From Isoetes taiwanensis (taxonomy: Eukaryota > Streptophyta > Lycopodiopsida > Isoetales > Isoetaceae): DNA of 64,000 nt. The stretch is taken from NCBI GenBank assembly GCA_021234155.1, contig JAJEKV010000072.1, positions 2,664,436-2,728,435 of the forward strand, written 5' to 3'. This document shows, piece after piece, positions 11,368 to 23,830 of this stretch; within the stretch, counting starts at the first letter, position 1, and each line of letters starts with the position of its first letter. The notes under the pieces are model-generated. The model made no database searches. It saw only the letters and a program-made list of their open reading frames with translations, and had not been told where the DNA came from. Both the position numbers and the translations under genes were made by a program.

Positions 11368-11640
11368 CGATGGGGAAGCGCCCCCACCTCACTCATCCTC
11401 ACCGCTCGAGGGAAGCGCCCCACCTCACCTCACTCATCCCGCTTTCGAGGGGGGAAGCGCCCCACCTCACTCATCACCCCACCTCACTCATCATCCTCAC
11501 CGCTCGAGGGAAGCGCCCCCACCTCACCTCACTCATCCTGCCGAGGGGAAGCCCCACCTCACTCATCACTCATCGACCTCACTGAGGGGAGGGGAAGCGC
11601 CCCCATCTCACTACTACCTCACTCACTCACTTTCTTTTTC
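11368..11640. repeat. GC-rich minisatellite (GGGAAGCGCCCCACCTCACTCATC)
   Basis: Six or more imperfect copies of a unit containing GGGAAGCGCCCC and ACCTCACTCATC stand out from the AT-rich surroundings. The plus-strand ORF at 11,343-11,585 (repeated PHLTSLI) merely translates the repeat. No function can be inferred. Confidence 0.7.
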
Positions 11641-11853
11641 TTTTTAGTTGTTGTTTGGGATTTTATGCATGGTACCATTTTGTATGTAGATTATACATAC
11701 CTTTATACATACCTGTAAGCCTCCATGTTCCATGTCTCGCCCTCGGATGTATTCGGATGTATTCACCATCATTGTCCTGTAAATTCAATTGTCAACACAT
11801 GTATCATTCACAACACCCCACACAAGCATATCATTCACAACAAAGATATCATT

Positions 11854-12110
11854 CACAACAACCCTCTAAGACCTCTAAGACACTATACTATACACCCTCG
11901 AGGTTACACCCTCTAGGAGGCCACCCTAGAGGTTAGATCATGTGAGCCATCATAGTGGGATATCCACCGACTTTTATTGGCACAACAACCCTCTAAGACC
12001 TCTAAGACACTATACTATACACCCTCGAGGTTACACCTCTAGGGAGGCCACCCTAGAGGTTAGATCATGTGAGCCATCATAGTGGGATATCCCTCCGACT
12101 TTTATTGGGA
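11854..12110. repeat. Tandem duplication, unit about 127 bp
   Basis: CACAACAACCCTCTAAGACC starts both units, at 11,854 and 11,981, and the copies are nearly identical to about 12,108. Each unit contains CCTCTAGG and CCTAGAGG as an inverted pair. Downstream near 12,155 lies the perfect palindrome ACGGAAATTTCCGT. Confidence 0.8.
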
Positions 12111-12755
12111 CCTATCTCGGCCTCTGCCTTCCCAGTAAATCTCCGTCAGACGGAAATTTCCGTTTAAAGAGAACCCTCTAATTATATCCGATTCGAGGTC
12201 GTTAGATCTCGCACCAATGTGGCTCGACTAATTGTAGGGCATCCCCACGCAAGCACCACAGGTCCATCCCCCTTGGATGTCTCCAAAGGTTAGGCCAACA
12301 AGGCCCAATCACATGATACTTAATCACTTCTAGGTGCATCTTATATACACATGCTACTTTTGCTTCTTTGGCATGTGGGATATTGGTGTGGGATATTAGG
12401 TTTAGGGTTTTGTATTGGACTACTCTACCATGTAAGACATAGATCCAAAATTATCAAAATTCAAACTTAACATCCTTGGATTTGAACCTAACACCTATTC
12501 ATTCAATATCTATCAAATGAATAAACCAACACACCTTTTAAACATATGTTAGTTATGAATGAAACATTAATAACATAAAGTCTAAAACAATAACATTATC
12601 ATACAAGCATGAGAAAACAAGTAGAAGAATACAAGATATATCAACTCATCATCATCATCATTATCTATTAAAACATCAATACATGAAAATCATCATCGAC
12701 AACCCGGATGGCTTTGATCCATTTCATCATCATCATCCGCCACAACAACAAGTGT

Positions 12756-14705
12756 TCACTCACCATCACCATCACCATCACCATCAGCATCACCATCACC
12801 ATCACCATCACCATCACCATCACCATCACCATCACCATCACCATCACCATCACCATCACCATCACCATCACCATCACCATCACCATCCGACAACCGGTGG
12901 TAAGTTGGCTCGACCGTTTCTTCATCCTTAGGATCTAGAAGGTGAAATACAGGATGTCCTTTGATAGCATAATTTCCTTTCATTAGTGGAATTCTAACAC
13001 CACATACTTGTGTAGAGTAAACCTTTGCAGCTCCTTCTTGAGAACATAATTCATAACCCTCTTTGAACTTGGAATTTTTTGAAGTAAGTTCCTTCTAATA
13101 TACTTTCACCTTTTAAGAACCACGTTCCATTATCTTTGAAGTCTTTTTCCACTACATACTTCTCCCTTTGTACATGCAAGCAACCAAAAGTCATCCCCAT
13201 CAGGGTTGTTTTTGGTCTTTGGTGCTGCAAAGTAATCTCCACATCTGACCCGGTCAGCAATATTAACACCTGAATATAAGGGCCTTTGTGACTTTCTAAC
13301 CTCAATTGCATCACAAGTAGATGAAGAAGTAGGTTCAATTTCCACCAGTTCCCACTTATTCACATATGCCGATTCTGCATCTATCCCAATGTTCATCTAA
13401 ACAAAACTACAAAAGCATGAGAATCTTGAACTCAGAATTGAGTTGTTGATCCCAAGTGAATGCGCATACACTATGAATTTTTGAGTATCCTTCACCGTAT
13501 GTGCTCCCCATTCCTTACGCTTCTATCGACTTCTCCCCGCTTTAACTTCCCAAAAAATCTTTTAATATCTTTCTTTTTTGTTTTTGGTTCCTCTTTAGAA
13601 GAAACCGCACCAGAAAAATAACTCCTTGGCAGCCTCCACAATATCATGTGCATTCTCTATCTTAGTATCGGGGATATAGGAGTTGGACCATTCTCGATCC
13701 ATCTCTTTAATTCAGCAGACTTTGCCATCATGTTCTCCTTTCCGTGGTTTGAACCAAAGTAATTCCACATCATATGAATTAGAGTCCGATAAGAGTATCT
13801 AGCAATAAAATAAAATGGCCTTGCGGCTTTGAATTGTGATGCAAAGACCATCAGAAAAACCAGTGCCCCTCACGTGGTTTCAAATCCTTTGCTCTTCCAT
13901 ATAATTGAAGTGCATATTAAAGCAATCTTTGCATCTAATAAGGTATCATGTTTGCGGTCATCCGATATATAATAATGTGTTTCTTTTACTACTTCACCAT
14001 TCTTAGCCACATGATAAGTAATGTGGACAAGAATGGTCACCCTGACGCTTGTCCAAAGATTGAGATTGCACCTGTGTTCTCTCTTTCAATGTGTAATTTT
14101 CCATAAAATCTACCACCGACACTATGACATCCGAAGGGAGATTATCGGCATTTCACCTAAACTCATTTTATCTTGCCATTTATATTTGAAATTGTGGAGG
14201 GAAATTTTTCCAACCTGTCTTTGAGTTTGCTTATTAGCACTCTTTGGTGTGGTCTCTTTGTATTGGTGTTTCAAAACTTTCTTAGGCTCTCCACGTTTAT
14301 CCACACCTCCATGTTCATAGTCGATGTACTCCCATTTCACAACCTTCTCACTCTCTAATTCCTTGGGGCAGATTTCAAACTTCTTTATCCCACACTCACT
14401 ACAAAGTACCGTCAAGACAATCCTTACTATAGAATTCATCAATCTCACCCTTTCGGCAAACAATACATTTCCAAAGATCACTGATGTTCAGAAAATCTTG
14501 CACTCACAAGTACATGACTTTGAGTGCTTCTTCCCTGAATTTAGTTAAACCATCCAAAAGCATTTGTAACCTTGACATGATGTATGCAACAACAAGTGTT
14601 ATACTCGCTAGCTTCACTACAAACCACGGGCTTCAAATTTTGAAAAGTTGAAGCTCCAACTTTGACATTAGGATGTTTTGCTTTGAAAGCTTTATAGAGT
14701 TGCAT
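12756..14705 (-). pseudogene. Transposase-like gene, copy 1, with Asp-Gly repeat tail
   Basis: In minus-strand order: an exon starting at 14,705 after TTAG reads VKVGASTFQNLKP then CCCIHH; a Cys block reads LCSECGIKKFEICPKE (near 14,400); a core block reads SQFKAARPFYFIARY then WNYFGSNHGK (13,830-13,720); a C-terminal block reads RVRCGDYFAAP, then KGESILEGTYF, then CGVRIPLMKGNYAIKG (13,270-12,960). All have counterparts in the plus-strand copy at 19.5-22.5 kb. The S-D-G, QFK and HGK(G) spacing resembles a DDE-type core; I cannot name the superfamily. One-base slips break the frame near 13,725 and at an A6 run near 13,075. The tail runs into an in-frame Asp-Gly repeat encoded by 12,761-12,886. 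Confidence 0.6.
12761..12886. repeat. (CACCAT)21 hexanucleotide microsatellite
   Basis: There are exactly 21 hexamer units, one variant (CAGCAT near 12,785). On the minus strand it extends the frame of the transposase-like copy 1 as about 21 Asp-Gly pairs, one of them Asp-Ala. Plus-strand frames give His-rich or Ile-Thr repeats, which I regard as artefacts. A nearby CATCAT run at 12,646-12,660 is shorter. Confidence 0.9.
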
Positions 14706-16390
14706 CTAAGAACAAAACAATAGTTGATTATCAATCTCAAACCCCAAACCGCAAAACATGAACCTCAAACTATAATAATGAAATTCCAAACCACAAAATA
14801 AAACAATATCCATTAGAAACCTTAAAATCACAATCTAACCTAAAACCACAATCCATCAAACCATAATCTAGACCCACAATATAATCCACAACCACAATCA
14901 CAAGAAAATTGAAACCAAAACCACATTCCAATCCAAAACCACAATCTAATCAAAACCATAATCTAGAACCACAATGTAATCTACAACCACAACCAAGTTT
15001 AAACCACAATGCAAATTAATCACAATATGACTTGAACCACAGTTTAATCTAACCACAATGTAATCCAAAAACCACAATCTATTCCAACCATAATGCAATC
15101 TATCTTGGATCTAAAACTATAATATACTATCTACAATACACAATCTATAATCTGTTATAGAGGATCTGGAGAAAACTGTGATCAAATCAAGCTTGAAAGA
15201 GTAGATAGATAATAGAGTAGTAACTAACTTGGCTTTGCTCTAAGTAATGTGTAGCATGCTCTTCTCGATATTTCTTTTCAAGTCTCCTAGATTTCACATC
15301 CTTTGTGTTTGGAGAGACCCTAGTATTAGAAATCCAAAAATCTGTACAAAGAGCAATGATGTAAATCGAAAATGGAATCACATCTTCTTCCCCTTCTATA
15401 GTACACCCATTTTCCTGAATTGCAATTTATCTCAAATTTGTCTCTCTTTTTGCAGTGATCAAATTTCTTGGATGAACATCAAGAACTTTTTCCCATTTTT
15501 CTCAGATGCTTCGCGTTCATTGCCTATTGCCATTGCTAAACAAGATTTTTAGCGACCATACAATCTAGACTAGTTGATTGCTTCATGATATGGATTGAAT
15601 CTCTGATATTATCTATTATGGTTGTTTTTGCTTCCAGATTCTTCAAGAGATCCCCAACTATCTCTTCCATAGCTTTATGTTCTAGTACATCAATCAATAT
15701 TTCTCGTTTAACTGAGATTCATTGTTTTTGTTTGCCTCAAGAATGAATTGACGGTGTTTAACACTACTCTCCTTTTGTTGCAACCACTTTTATCCAACCC
15801 ATCTTGACCTCCAATCTTCACCAATGCCTCATTAGCTTCTTTTTGTCTTTTTCTCTGCCTTTGTTTCTTGAGGACGTTCTTGCTCTGTATATCTCTTTTT
15901 TTCTCTTCTTGATATTCTTTATAGTATTGTCCACAATACTAGGATCATGACCGATTGATATATCATCTGCATTCTCAAGATTGACACTAGAAATAGTTGC
16001 ATGTTCTAAAACCACAATCTAAAACTTCCCAGATTGAATTTCTTTCAACAATGATCTCAAACTCACTCTAACAAATGGATCTTCATTGGATGTTCGGATT
16101 TCTTCATCCGCCATATCTAAGAATACATCTTTCTCCTCCATTTTTCAGAAATGTGCTTCTAATGTAGACTTACCAAAATAATCTTGAAAGCAAAGAATGA
16201 GGAACAAACTCCCTCTACGTTTCCACCGTTTGAGCATTTGAAAAAATTCCCTCCAGCATTAATGAAGTGGTTGGTTATTATTAGAATTACTCATCGGTTA
16301 CTGGAAAAGGCATCAACGTAATCAATGTTATACAAATTCTCAAACCACAAATGCATTTCTTAAACCACAAATACAAGCTATACTTTTAAG
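14706..16390 (-). other. Low-complexity tract and possible N-terminal part of copy 1
   Basis: At 14,725-15,130 the plus strand is dominated by AAACCACAATC, the complement of the TTGTGGTTT tracts elsewhere. Minus-strand frames with acidic or basic composition follow upstream in gene order: 15,381-15,187 (with RRLEKKYREEHATHYLEQ), 16,015-15,818 (basic, KKRKKE-type) and a reading from ATG at about 16,141 starting MEEKDVFLDMADEE. Copy 2 also has an acidic opening (MEEGLDSH at 19,510). These may be N-terminal exons, but splice joins were not established. Confidence 0.3.
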
Positions 16391-18490
16391 CTATTTGGGG
16401 GGGGACATGGGGGACACCAAAACTGATCCACTATAGCGTGAATCCACCCCACCCTTCACCCTCTCTGCAAATGCCTTGGCAAATATTTTATATCCTAATG
16501 ATAAAGAGTGATGGGTCACCAATCTGCAATCATCTAGAGATCTTTGATCTTGGGGATCACCGAGATGACACCTGTATTCAAAATCTTGTCCAAGGCAGTA
16601 GACCGACAAAAGTCACAGAAGGCATCAAATACATCTGGCTCCAACCACTTCCAATACGCTTGAAAGAACTCTATTAGTATACCATCCAATCCTGGGCACT
16701 TCCCCTTTTTAAGTCACAGAAAGCATCAAATACGTCTGGCTCCAACCACTTCTAATATGCTTGAAAGAACTCTATTAGTATACCATCCAAGCCTGGGCAC
16801 TTCCCCTAGCCGAACTCAGATCAGCCGCAGTTATAGCAGCCTCCACCGATAGACATTGCCCTTCAGAAATAATGAGAGATATCCTAGACAGGACTGCGTC
16901 TCACATTTCTGATTGAAAGGCAAATGTTTCTCGGCAAAAATGCTTGAAAGTGGTCACGCAGATGCTGCTTGAGCTCAGTCGGTTGTGAGAGTACTAAGCC
17001 ATATGACCGATGCAAGGATGATATGGCATACATCATGCGAAGCCGCTTAGCTGCACGGAAGAAGAAGCCCATACAATGGTCTCCAACATGAAACTACTAC
17101 AAGCTTGCTTTGGTCTTTGCTTATTGGATTTGTTCCTCTTCCAAAGCTTGAATTTGTACTAGTATGTGACGCTCGCTCATGAATGCCTGGGAGAAGACCT
17201 TGCCAAGAGAGAAGGAGATCCTGATATAATGTATCTGGTAAAGCACGATTTGCTGCTACTGCATGTCTGCCCCGCTGTTTTGCAAAAGATTTGACTCCTG
17301 CGAATGCACATATGCCGGCGATCCCTTGACTTTGGCTAAAGGCAATTGTTCAAAAGCCCTTGCAAGCTTCTTGGAAAGTTGCATCCCAAGAATTTTACAT
17401 TCAGGCGAAAGCACATCCACCCGAAGCGGCGTCGCAGCAGAGGTTCATCTAAAAGGAACTGCAGATGATGATCTAAAACTGAGTTGTCTCTAAGGCAGGA
17501 TAAAAAAAGACTTGGAAATGCCAAAACTGCACTCGCATTCCAATAAGCTCTATCCAGCCGAGAGCTTGCACGACCTCCAGCAATCTGTCGATTGCACCAA
17601 GTGAAGGCAGCTTCACAATCTAATTTCAATAGGTTGCAATCATGGAGCAGACGATGTCATTGTTGATGCTCAAATTTAAACACAATAGTAGATGTGGCTC
17701 CTTGTCGATCATGTTCCATTTCGACCATGTTGAAGTCTCCTAAAAGAATCCATGAAATCTCCTGACTCATACCAAGCATCTTGGACTGCAAAGATGCACA
17801 TAATGAAGCTCTTTGATGAGGTTTGTTATGAGCATAAATATTCACAAGACCAAACTGGGCTCCATAGTCCTGCCATAAGAGAAAAGCCCAGCGGCCATAG
17901 CAATTCACCTCAGTGAAAGTGACTGACAATGAAGGTTGTCAAGCTACAACAACTCCAGCACTACCTGAATCAGCTGATGCCACTAACACATTGAAACCTC
18001 GGCCGATCATATCCGCAAGCTTTGTCGTATCCCCCTTGTGACATTTGTGTTCTTGCAGACATACAATCTGGACATCCAACTTAGAGAGATAGAAAGATAT
18101 CCGACTCTTCTTAAGGGGGGAAGAGGCCACCCCTTGAACATGAAGCTAACCGCATTAATGTTATGAAGGGGTTAGAGCATGGGACCCCTCTGGTGCCTTC
18201 TGAGTGGCCATGGCCAGATTCTCAACTTGGCATGATGCAGCAATCTCTTCAACCATATTAGACGACTGAAATGATGAGAAACGATCATGATGGAGATTAA
18301 TAAGAGAAGAGGCAACCCTCGATTCATGTTGCGGTAGATGCTGGGGCACTGCAAAGTTAAGATCTTTTGCTATCTTTCGAGGCTAGCAAAAAGCAGTTGG
18401 ATGCTTAGGTGGAGGGTGGACACCTTGGCGATCAATATCCATGTATTGACTACGAGCTGCCTCTGCTTGCTCTTGCATCCTTCGAATCTC
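16391..18490 (-). mobile_element. LINE fragment: endonuclease and start of reverse transcriptase
   Basis: Minus-strand frames in order give SRISFYLSKLDVQIVCLQEH (18,110-18,050; the LQE block of an APE-type endonuclease), QFGLVNIYAHN (about 17,850), ISWILLGDFNMVEME (17,760-17,700; the GDFN block), a linker with SRLDRAYWN, then the reverse-transcriptase opening with CPGLDG near 16,800. Reverse transcription would occur by target priming in the nucleus. The RT ends near 16,391, so palm and YxDD blocks are missing, and there are several frame breaks. It is dead and truncated. A plus-oriented retroposon abuts its 5' side. Confidence 0.75.
16611..16807. repeat. Tandem duplication inside the LINE, unit about 101 bp
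   Basis: AGTCACAGAAGGCATCAAAT starts unit 1 at 16,611 and a near copy starts at 16,712; both run to CCTGGGCACTTCCCC. It duplicates part of the reverse-transcriptase N-terminal coding region, so it arose after the LINE lost function or killed it. Confidence 0.8.
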
Positions 18491-18511
18491 CTCTAATTTT
18501 TGCGTACGCTG

Positions 18512-19224
18512 GTCATGAGTACCAATTTTGTGTCTTCTTGTTTTGTGCGGTCTTGTTACCGGGTGCTGGCTATTCATGACACACTGCCCCTTTCAGGCAA
18601 GTGGTCTCTGCAGCTTCCGGGTTCTCGATGGCGCTCGGTTTGGACGTGGACATGGAGCTCACTTCCCCACCGGAAGGTTAGGGTGCTTCGTGGCGGTGGT
18701 GCAATCACGGTATCGGTGAATGCCCTTGTGAGTCGATTTTAGTGGGCGTGAGCCCTCCGCCCTTGTTGTGGCCTTCATCGTGAGATGTGGAGCATTGTGC
18801 GGTTTTATGCCCTCACTTGCGGCTTTACGGGATTGGGTTAGGGCTCGTTTTGGTGAGATTGACTAGCCAACAGTTGCTACTTCATGTGTATCCTGGTGCT
18901 TGGCCGCCCTTGCGGCAGCAAGCCTTGCATCTGTGCGTGGCTTGGTTGATGTGGCTGATTTGGAAGCGGCAGCGGTTGTGGATCTTTTAGGGGAGGGTAG
19001 AAGCATGAAAGGGTGATTGAATTTTTTTGTATATTGATGTAAAAATTTGAACTGGGTTAAAGTGTTTGTAATGTACATTTTGAATTTTACATGGAGTTGC
19101 CTATCATTAATAAAGGCGGTTGACGTACAATATTCTCCATAAGTATACCAAATCCTCCCGAAATCTTGTACTAGCTTCTCTATCAATAAAATCTAAATAT
19201 CTTGCCTGCGAAAAAAAAAAAAAA
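18512..19224 (+). mobile_element. Poly(A)-tailed retroposon, plus strand
   Basis: The stretch ends in 14 A residues (19,211-19,224) preceded by AATAAA at about 19,183, as in retrotransposed transcripts. Its left part (18,520-18,650) matches the reversed fragment at 2,985-3,125, which shows it is dispersed. No complete ORF is present. It could be the 3' end of a LINE or a retroposed gene. It lies directly against the 5' part of a minus-strand LINE. Confidence 0.6.
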
Positions 19225-19503
19225 CTTTGGTGCACATTTTGAACTTTCCTTAATCGATCAAACATGACTCCGGATTCTACCTCAACGAAAACTTGGCCCG
19301 AATCGATTATAGCTGCTCCTAAATCGAATGCATTTCAAGAAACAAATGTATCTTGAAGAAATTGAAATCCCTTTCCTTCAAGCAAGTAATACAAATCCCT
19401 TCAAGCAAGAATACAAATCGGTTAATAATCTGATTTTTTTTGTGCGAGGATGTTGTATCCCTTTCAGTAATGGATCGATGTCTTAAAGCACCAGTTTGAA
19501 GAA

Positions 19504-22480
19504 GAAACTATGGAAGAAGGATTGGACTCTCATGCAAGCACCGAGGTCGAAAGATCGGGTTCAGATTTCAATCCTCCTGATGATGAAGTTTCAAAAGCAC
19601 ATCAATACAAGTGCAAAGAAAATCGAAACAGAGGGTTTGTAGGGGTGGATATGTGACAAAGCCAATTAGAAGAAAGGTGAATGCTTCAGAAATCTCATAA
19701 TGAATGAGGTATCTAATTTGACTCCAAAACAGCAAAAGTATATTTGCAAGAAGATTATTGCGGGACAAAAGATTGCAATTCCTATTTGAGCCAAGTCATT
19801 GGAAGGCCTCAAGAGGCTATCGTGAAAACGATCTGGGTAAAGAATTTAAAGGATGGCCTCCAAGACGCCAAAAATGCAAATAGCAATGACAGACTTGTCG
19901 CGAAAGCATTCTCGTACTATCTATGGTGGTTGGAGAGGAAGGAGAATTACGTAAGACTTCAATAGCAGCTAAGTTGCTGAAAATACATCCTAGAAATATG
20001 AAACTAGCGGTGGAGAGAGAAGAAAAAAGAATGTCACTAGGTGGAACAAATCGTGGGCATTAGCAGTCGAAATCCAAGAACAAATACGATAGATCGGGCT
20101 ATGAAGGATATGGTTGCTCGGTTTGGTTAGATAACTCAAAGGTTTCACCAAAAATTAGAGATGTCATGAAGAAGAGGACACAACCAATTCAATATATTGA
20201 CATTACAATGTGAAAATGATCGTAATTTAGCTGTAATTGCATCTTGTTTTGAGAATAAAGATGTTTTTATTTTGTAACACCGATGTAAAGTTTGTAGATT
20301 TCTTTACTTTTTGGCGGAATAAAGATGTCTTTTATTTTGTAACAATCGATGTAAAGTTTGTAAATGATTTCTTTACTTTTTGAATGTAATGTAGATGCAA
20401 ATCCGCCCTAGTTGTTGTTCTACATGGAAATGTCAAATTATTTCATGGCAACATGTACATGTATATTTGTTTACATGTATATTCTGGATGTATATTTGTT
20501 TACATGTATATTCTGGATGTATTGTAGATGTAGGTAGTAACTAAGAAGAAATTAGTGTGGAGATGTATTAATTGTCAAAAAATTATGTGACTTCATAGTA
20601 AATGAAATAAAATTCATGTCAGAATGTACATGTATGTGTGGGAGTTTAGGGTCTTGAATATGTAAAAAAGATTTGTATGTAATGTAATGTAATGTAATGA
20701 GGTGACTAATTTTATTTCAATTTGTAATTTTTACAGTCAATTATTCCAAATTTTGTGGATCAAGATCCGTGAGGTTCGGATTGGGCTTAGGCAATTTGAA
20801 TACTTAAAACCTTCTTGCATTAGAAAGCTAAAGGAAAGAAACACATGTTGTTGCGTGAAACATGAGCAATCGATCCGTACAAGCAGGCATTTAATTTGAT
20901 GAGGTCAAGACCCATGAAAATTATTCGTGCAATTGTGGTGTAAAAGATCAAGAAGCTCATTTGGAATATGTCAAGCCAAGGACAAGACATTTGATAATGT
21001 TAGCACATTTTGGAGGGCTATGGTATGTGACAGAGCAGCAGGCAACGAGTGGCATAAGCTACAATGTATCAAATCAGATTGTGGAAATTGTGGGAAACAA
21101 TTAATTGAGTTGTGTCCAAGAGAATACAAGGAGCAGATTGATCAAACGCTTGATTGGCAAGTCTATGGTTACGTTAATGAGCCCTCAAGAAAGGAACTTC
21201 AACGAAGACTAAAGCTAATTGACAAGAAAGGCTGACTCAAAGTGATATGTTGGATAACATGTTTGATCATATGTCGAAGTTTGTATATCATAACTTTGTG
21301 GCACATTGGCAGAGCAAACAATTCAAGGAATCCATGAAGAGTCTTCGTGATGATACCGTATTATCAGTTGTTGATTTCTCGGAGAATTATACTTTGAAGT
21401 CATTCAACGAGATTCAAGCACAACATTGGTACAATGAACAAATCAGCATATTGGTCCACATCATGATGTTCAAGGTACAGGGTAAAATGAGGAAATGTGT
21501 GCACTTCTTTATTTCAGATGACAAAACACATGATACTCACTTTGTACAAAAAGCATTCAAGATGCACCTCAATTGGCTGAAAGAAAATGGTCTTTGGTCA
21601 TATGAAATACCACTTAGTTTGGTCCGACGGGTGTGCAGCCCAATTCAAGTCAAGAAGAGCTTTCTATCATGTAACTAGGTATCATCAAGAGCATAAGATC
21701 GAATTTAATCGGAATTTCTTTGGCTCGGGACATGGGAAGGGCACACATGACGGAGAAGGAGCCATAGCCAAACTATGGCTCGAGGCGTAACAAAGAAAAA
21801 AGGATGGGAAAGTGATAAAAATGCGTAAAACCGCATGTGAGGTTCTTGAAGAGAAAATTTCGATGTGGAAAGGGTATTTTGGAAGGTGTCCGACATTGAC
21901 CGTTCCCAAAGATTTGATGTGCTCCCCAAAGTGAAAGGGGTGCAATCTCTTCATTAAGGTGATCATCCATAGATCCAAATGATCCAACAAAGTTAATGTG
22001 TAGATCCCTTTCATGTTTTTGTAAGGCATGCATCAATTTTGATTGGCCCGCTTGTGAGAATGCTTGATCATTGTGGCGGTGGGAGTTGAGAAAACTAGAG
22101 CCTACAAACAGGGACAATGTTGAAGAAGATGGGTAATGCAGGCGAGAGGACTTGTGGGCAAATGGCGTGGACAATGTGGATGAGATGGTGCAGGTTGGAG
22201 ATTATTTTGCATCATTCACATCCCCGCACAATTATGAAAGGGTGCCTTATTATCTCATCCAAAGGTAATGTATGAAACATGCCCCAAGAAGAAGACACCA
22301 AGGATGACTATGGAAATGAATTTTATTGTGGTAATGAAGTTATAGCTGGTAACTATTTTGAATTGATTCCCCGGTTGCCATCAAAAGTCCAGGCTTATTC
22401 AAGGAAAGAAAGTTCTTGTCCATCCCGTCAAGAATTGGGGTGAGATTTCCATTGGAGCCGATCAAACATAAGATTAAAGG
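19504..22480 (+). pseudogene. Transposase-like gene, copy 2, plus strand
   Basis: Blocks in order: VRIGLRQFEYLKP then CCCVKHEQ (20,780-20,870); STFWRAMVCDRAAG then CGNCGKQLIELCPRE (21,000-21,125); VVDFSENYTLKSFNEIQAQH (21,367-21,425); WSDGCAAQFKSRRAFYHV (about 21,625) and FFGSGHGKGTHDGEGAIAK (21,718-21,770), giving candidate D, D and E residues of a DDE-type core; then VGDYFAS (22,205) and GVRFPLEPIKHKIKG (22,440-22,480). The order and motifs match copy 1 at 12.7-14.7 kb. A possible start at 19,510 (MEEGLDSH) and basic ORFs at 19,744-19,965 may be N-terminal. Frame breaks occur between most blocks, so introns or decay are needed. Terminal inverted repeats were not identified. Confidence 0.6.
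20235..20390. repeat. Tandem duplication of about 75 bp in AT-rich DNA
   Basis: AATAAAGATGTYTTTTATTTTGTAAC and the following TCGATGTAAAGTTTGTA segment occur twice. A second small duplication (TGTATATTTGTTTACATGTA twice) lies at about 20,459-20,520, and (GTAAT)n at about 20,680-20,698. They sit inside the copy 2 transposase-like region, probably in intron-like DNA. Confidence 0.7.
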
Positions 22481-22489
22481 TACATCTTA

Positions 22490-23170
22490 TGCATATGAAC
22501 CGACTAACTATTGGCATGAAATGTTGTTGGGAAATTTGCCGAGATTGTAGAATCTCTCAGAATAATGCTAACCTCGTTGTTGAAGTAACTTTTCTATGCA
22601 CTAAGGCATGGACTTGCAAACCTAATGTAATCGAATGTGAACCATTAAAAACACAAACATTAATATATTGTTTATATAGTTCCAAGACTGTTATACTTAG
22701 TGTAAGTTGTAAAAACACCGTAGCGAAGGTCTCAAGATTCAAGATTCAAGACTCAAGATTCATCCGAAGGTCCCGCAAGGTGAGATCAGCAATGATCATG
22801 TTCCGAAAATTGTGAGAAGAGTGTCCGGGACGTTTGCTTGAAGTTGGTGAAGTCTAATGAAGCAAGACATGTGCTTCTTCTCGCTGCCATTTATGATAGA
22901 GATTGGTAAAAAGTATGGTTTGAGGCTATTGAATCTCCAAACCTCAGCCCTTTTCAAAGACTTTGTTGATTGCTTTTGCATGCACAACTTCCTGTTTAAG
23001 TTGAATGAGAATACTCTCTAGTTCTGCTTTAGATAATTGGGATTCCTCATCCCCCTTGTCCGCTGCTAAGTCGATCCATGCTTCCAACATTGTTAAGTCT
23101 CCTCTGTGCATCTATGTAGAACATCATAAGCAATTGTTAGATTAGGAACAAAAGCATGTTTAAGAATAGG
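22490..23170. other. No gene recognised
   Basis: Short frames only. A run of AGATTCAAGATTCAAGACTCAAGATTC lies near 22,733-22,762. No domain, LTR end or poly(A) tail was recognised. Confidence 0.4.
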
Positions 23171-23172
23171 AG

Positions 23173-23323
23173 TACCTCCGAACTCGCGGATCCTCTCCGC
23201 TTTGATTTTGTTCAATTGGTTTCCCTGTTCGGCATTGATCTCCTCAAGAATCGGGTGCGCCAGGTGAGTTTGCATTTGAATTGGGGATATGGATTGTGAT
23301 CTAGTCGTTCGATCTCCTCCCGC
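23173..23323 (-). CDS. Possible first exon of an unknown gene
   Basis: From ATG at 23,323 the minus strand reads MAGGDRTTRSQSISPIQMQ, then a charged, helix-prone segment with ILEEINAEQGNQLNKIKAER, and reaches a GTACTC donor-like site near 23,173. The small polar start and Lys/Glu-rich continuation look like a genuine N-terminus, but no following exon was found. It may be an exon of a decayed transposon gene or chance. Confidence 0.25.
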
Positions 23324-23559
23324 CATCGGAATCAATCAGTCACCACAGGTAAAAAACGAATTTTTATCCCTGTCTATTCCCTTCTCCCCTGTTTCTGATA
23401 TGGCTCGTACCATGCCAATGATTTGTTCCTTAACCAATGATTTGTGCCAATGATTTGCTCAACATCCTTTTCTCAAAATCTATCCCATCGTCCTCTTTTT
23501 TTCAACCCAATTGGCCAATGGTTGATCTTTGGCATATATCCCACAAGCCTAGCTCAAAT

Positions 23560-23830
23560 GAAAGGGCTATACTCAATGTGGAATATTCCTTTCAATGTAA
23601 TAAAGAATATTCCTTGTAACTATGGGTGCACTTAAACAAACTAAAGAATATTCCTTTCAAGGTAATAGGAATATTCCTTGTAACTATGAGTGCACTTAAA
23701 CAAACTAAAGAATATTCCTTTGAAGGTAATAAGGAATATTCCTGATAACTAGGCGCTAAGGAATATTCCTTTCAATGCAATAAGGAATATTCCTTTCAAG
23801 GTAATAAGGAATATTCCTTGTTATCTCTAT
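23560..23830. repeat. Tandem array around the palindrome GGAATATTCC
   Basis: About four units of 55-68 bp, each containing one or two AAGGAATATTCCTTT palindromic cores. Two units share TGAGTGCACTTAAACAAACT. The palindromes could form small cruciforms or bind a dimeric factor, but no gene is close enough to argue regulation. Confidence 0.75.

Noticed and set aside
12683-12931. Plus-strand ORF with a long poly-His run and sister frame of Ile-Thr repeats
   Set aside because: Pure translation of the (CACCAT)n microsatellite; only the minus-strand Asp-Gly frame connects to conserved protein sequence.
23560-23830. Regular repeats considered as a CRISPR-like array
   Set aside because: Units are adjacent tandem copies without unique spacers, and the sequence is a plant genome.
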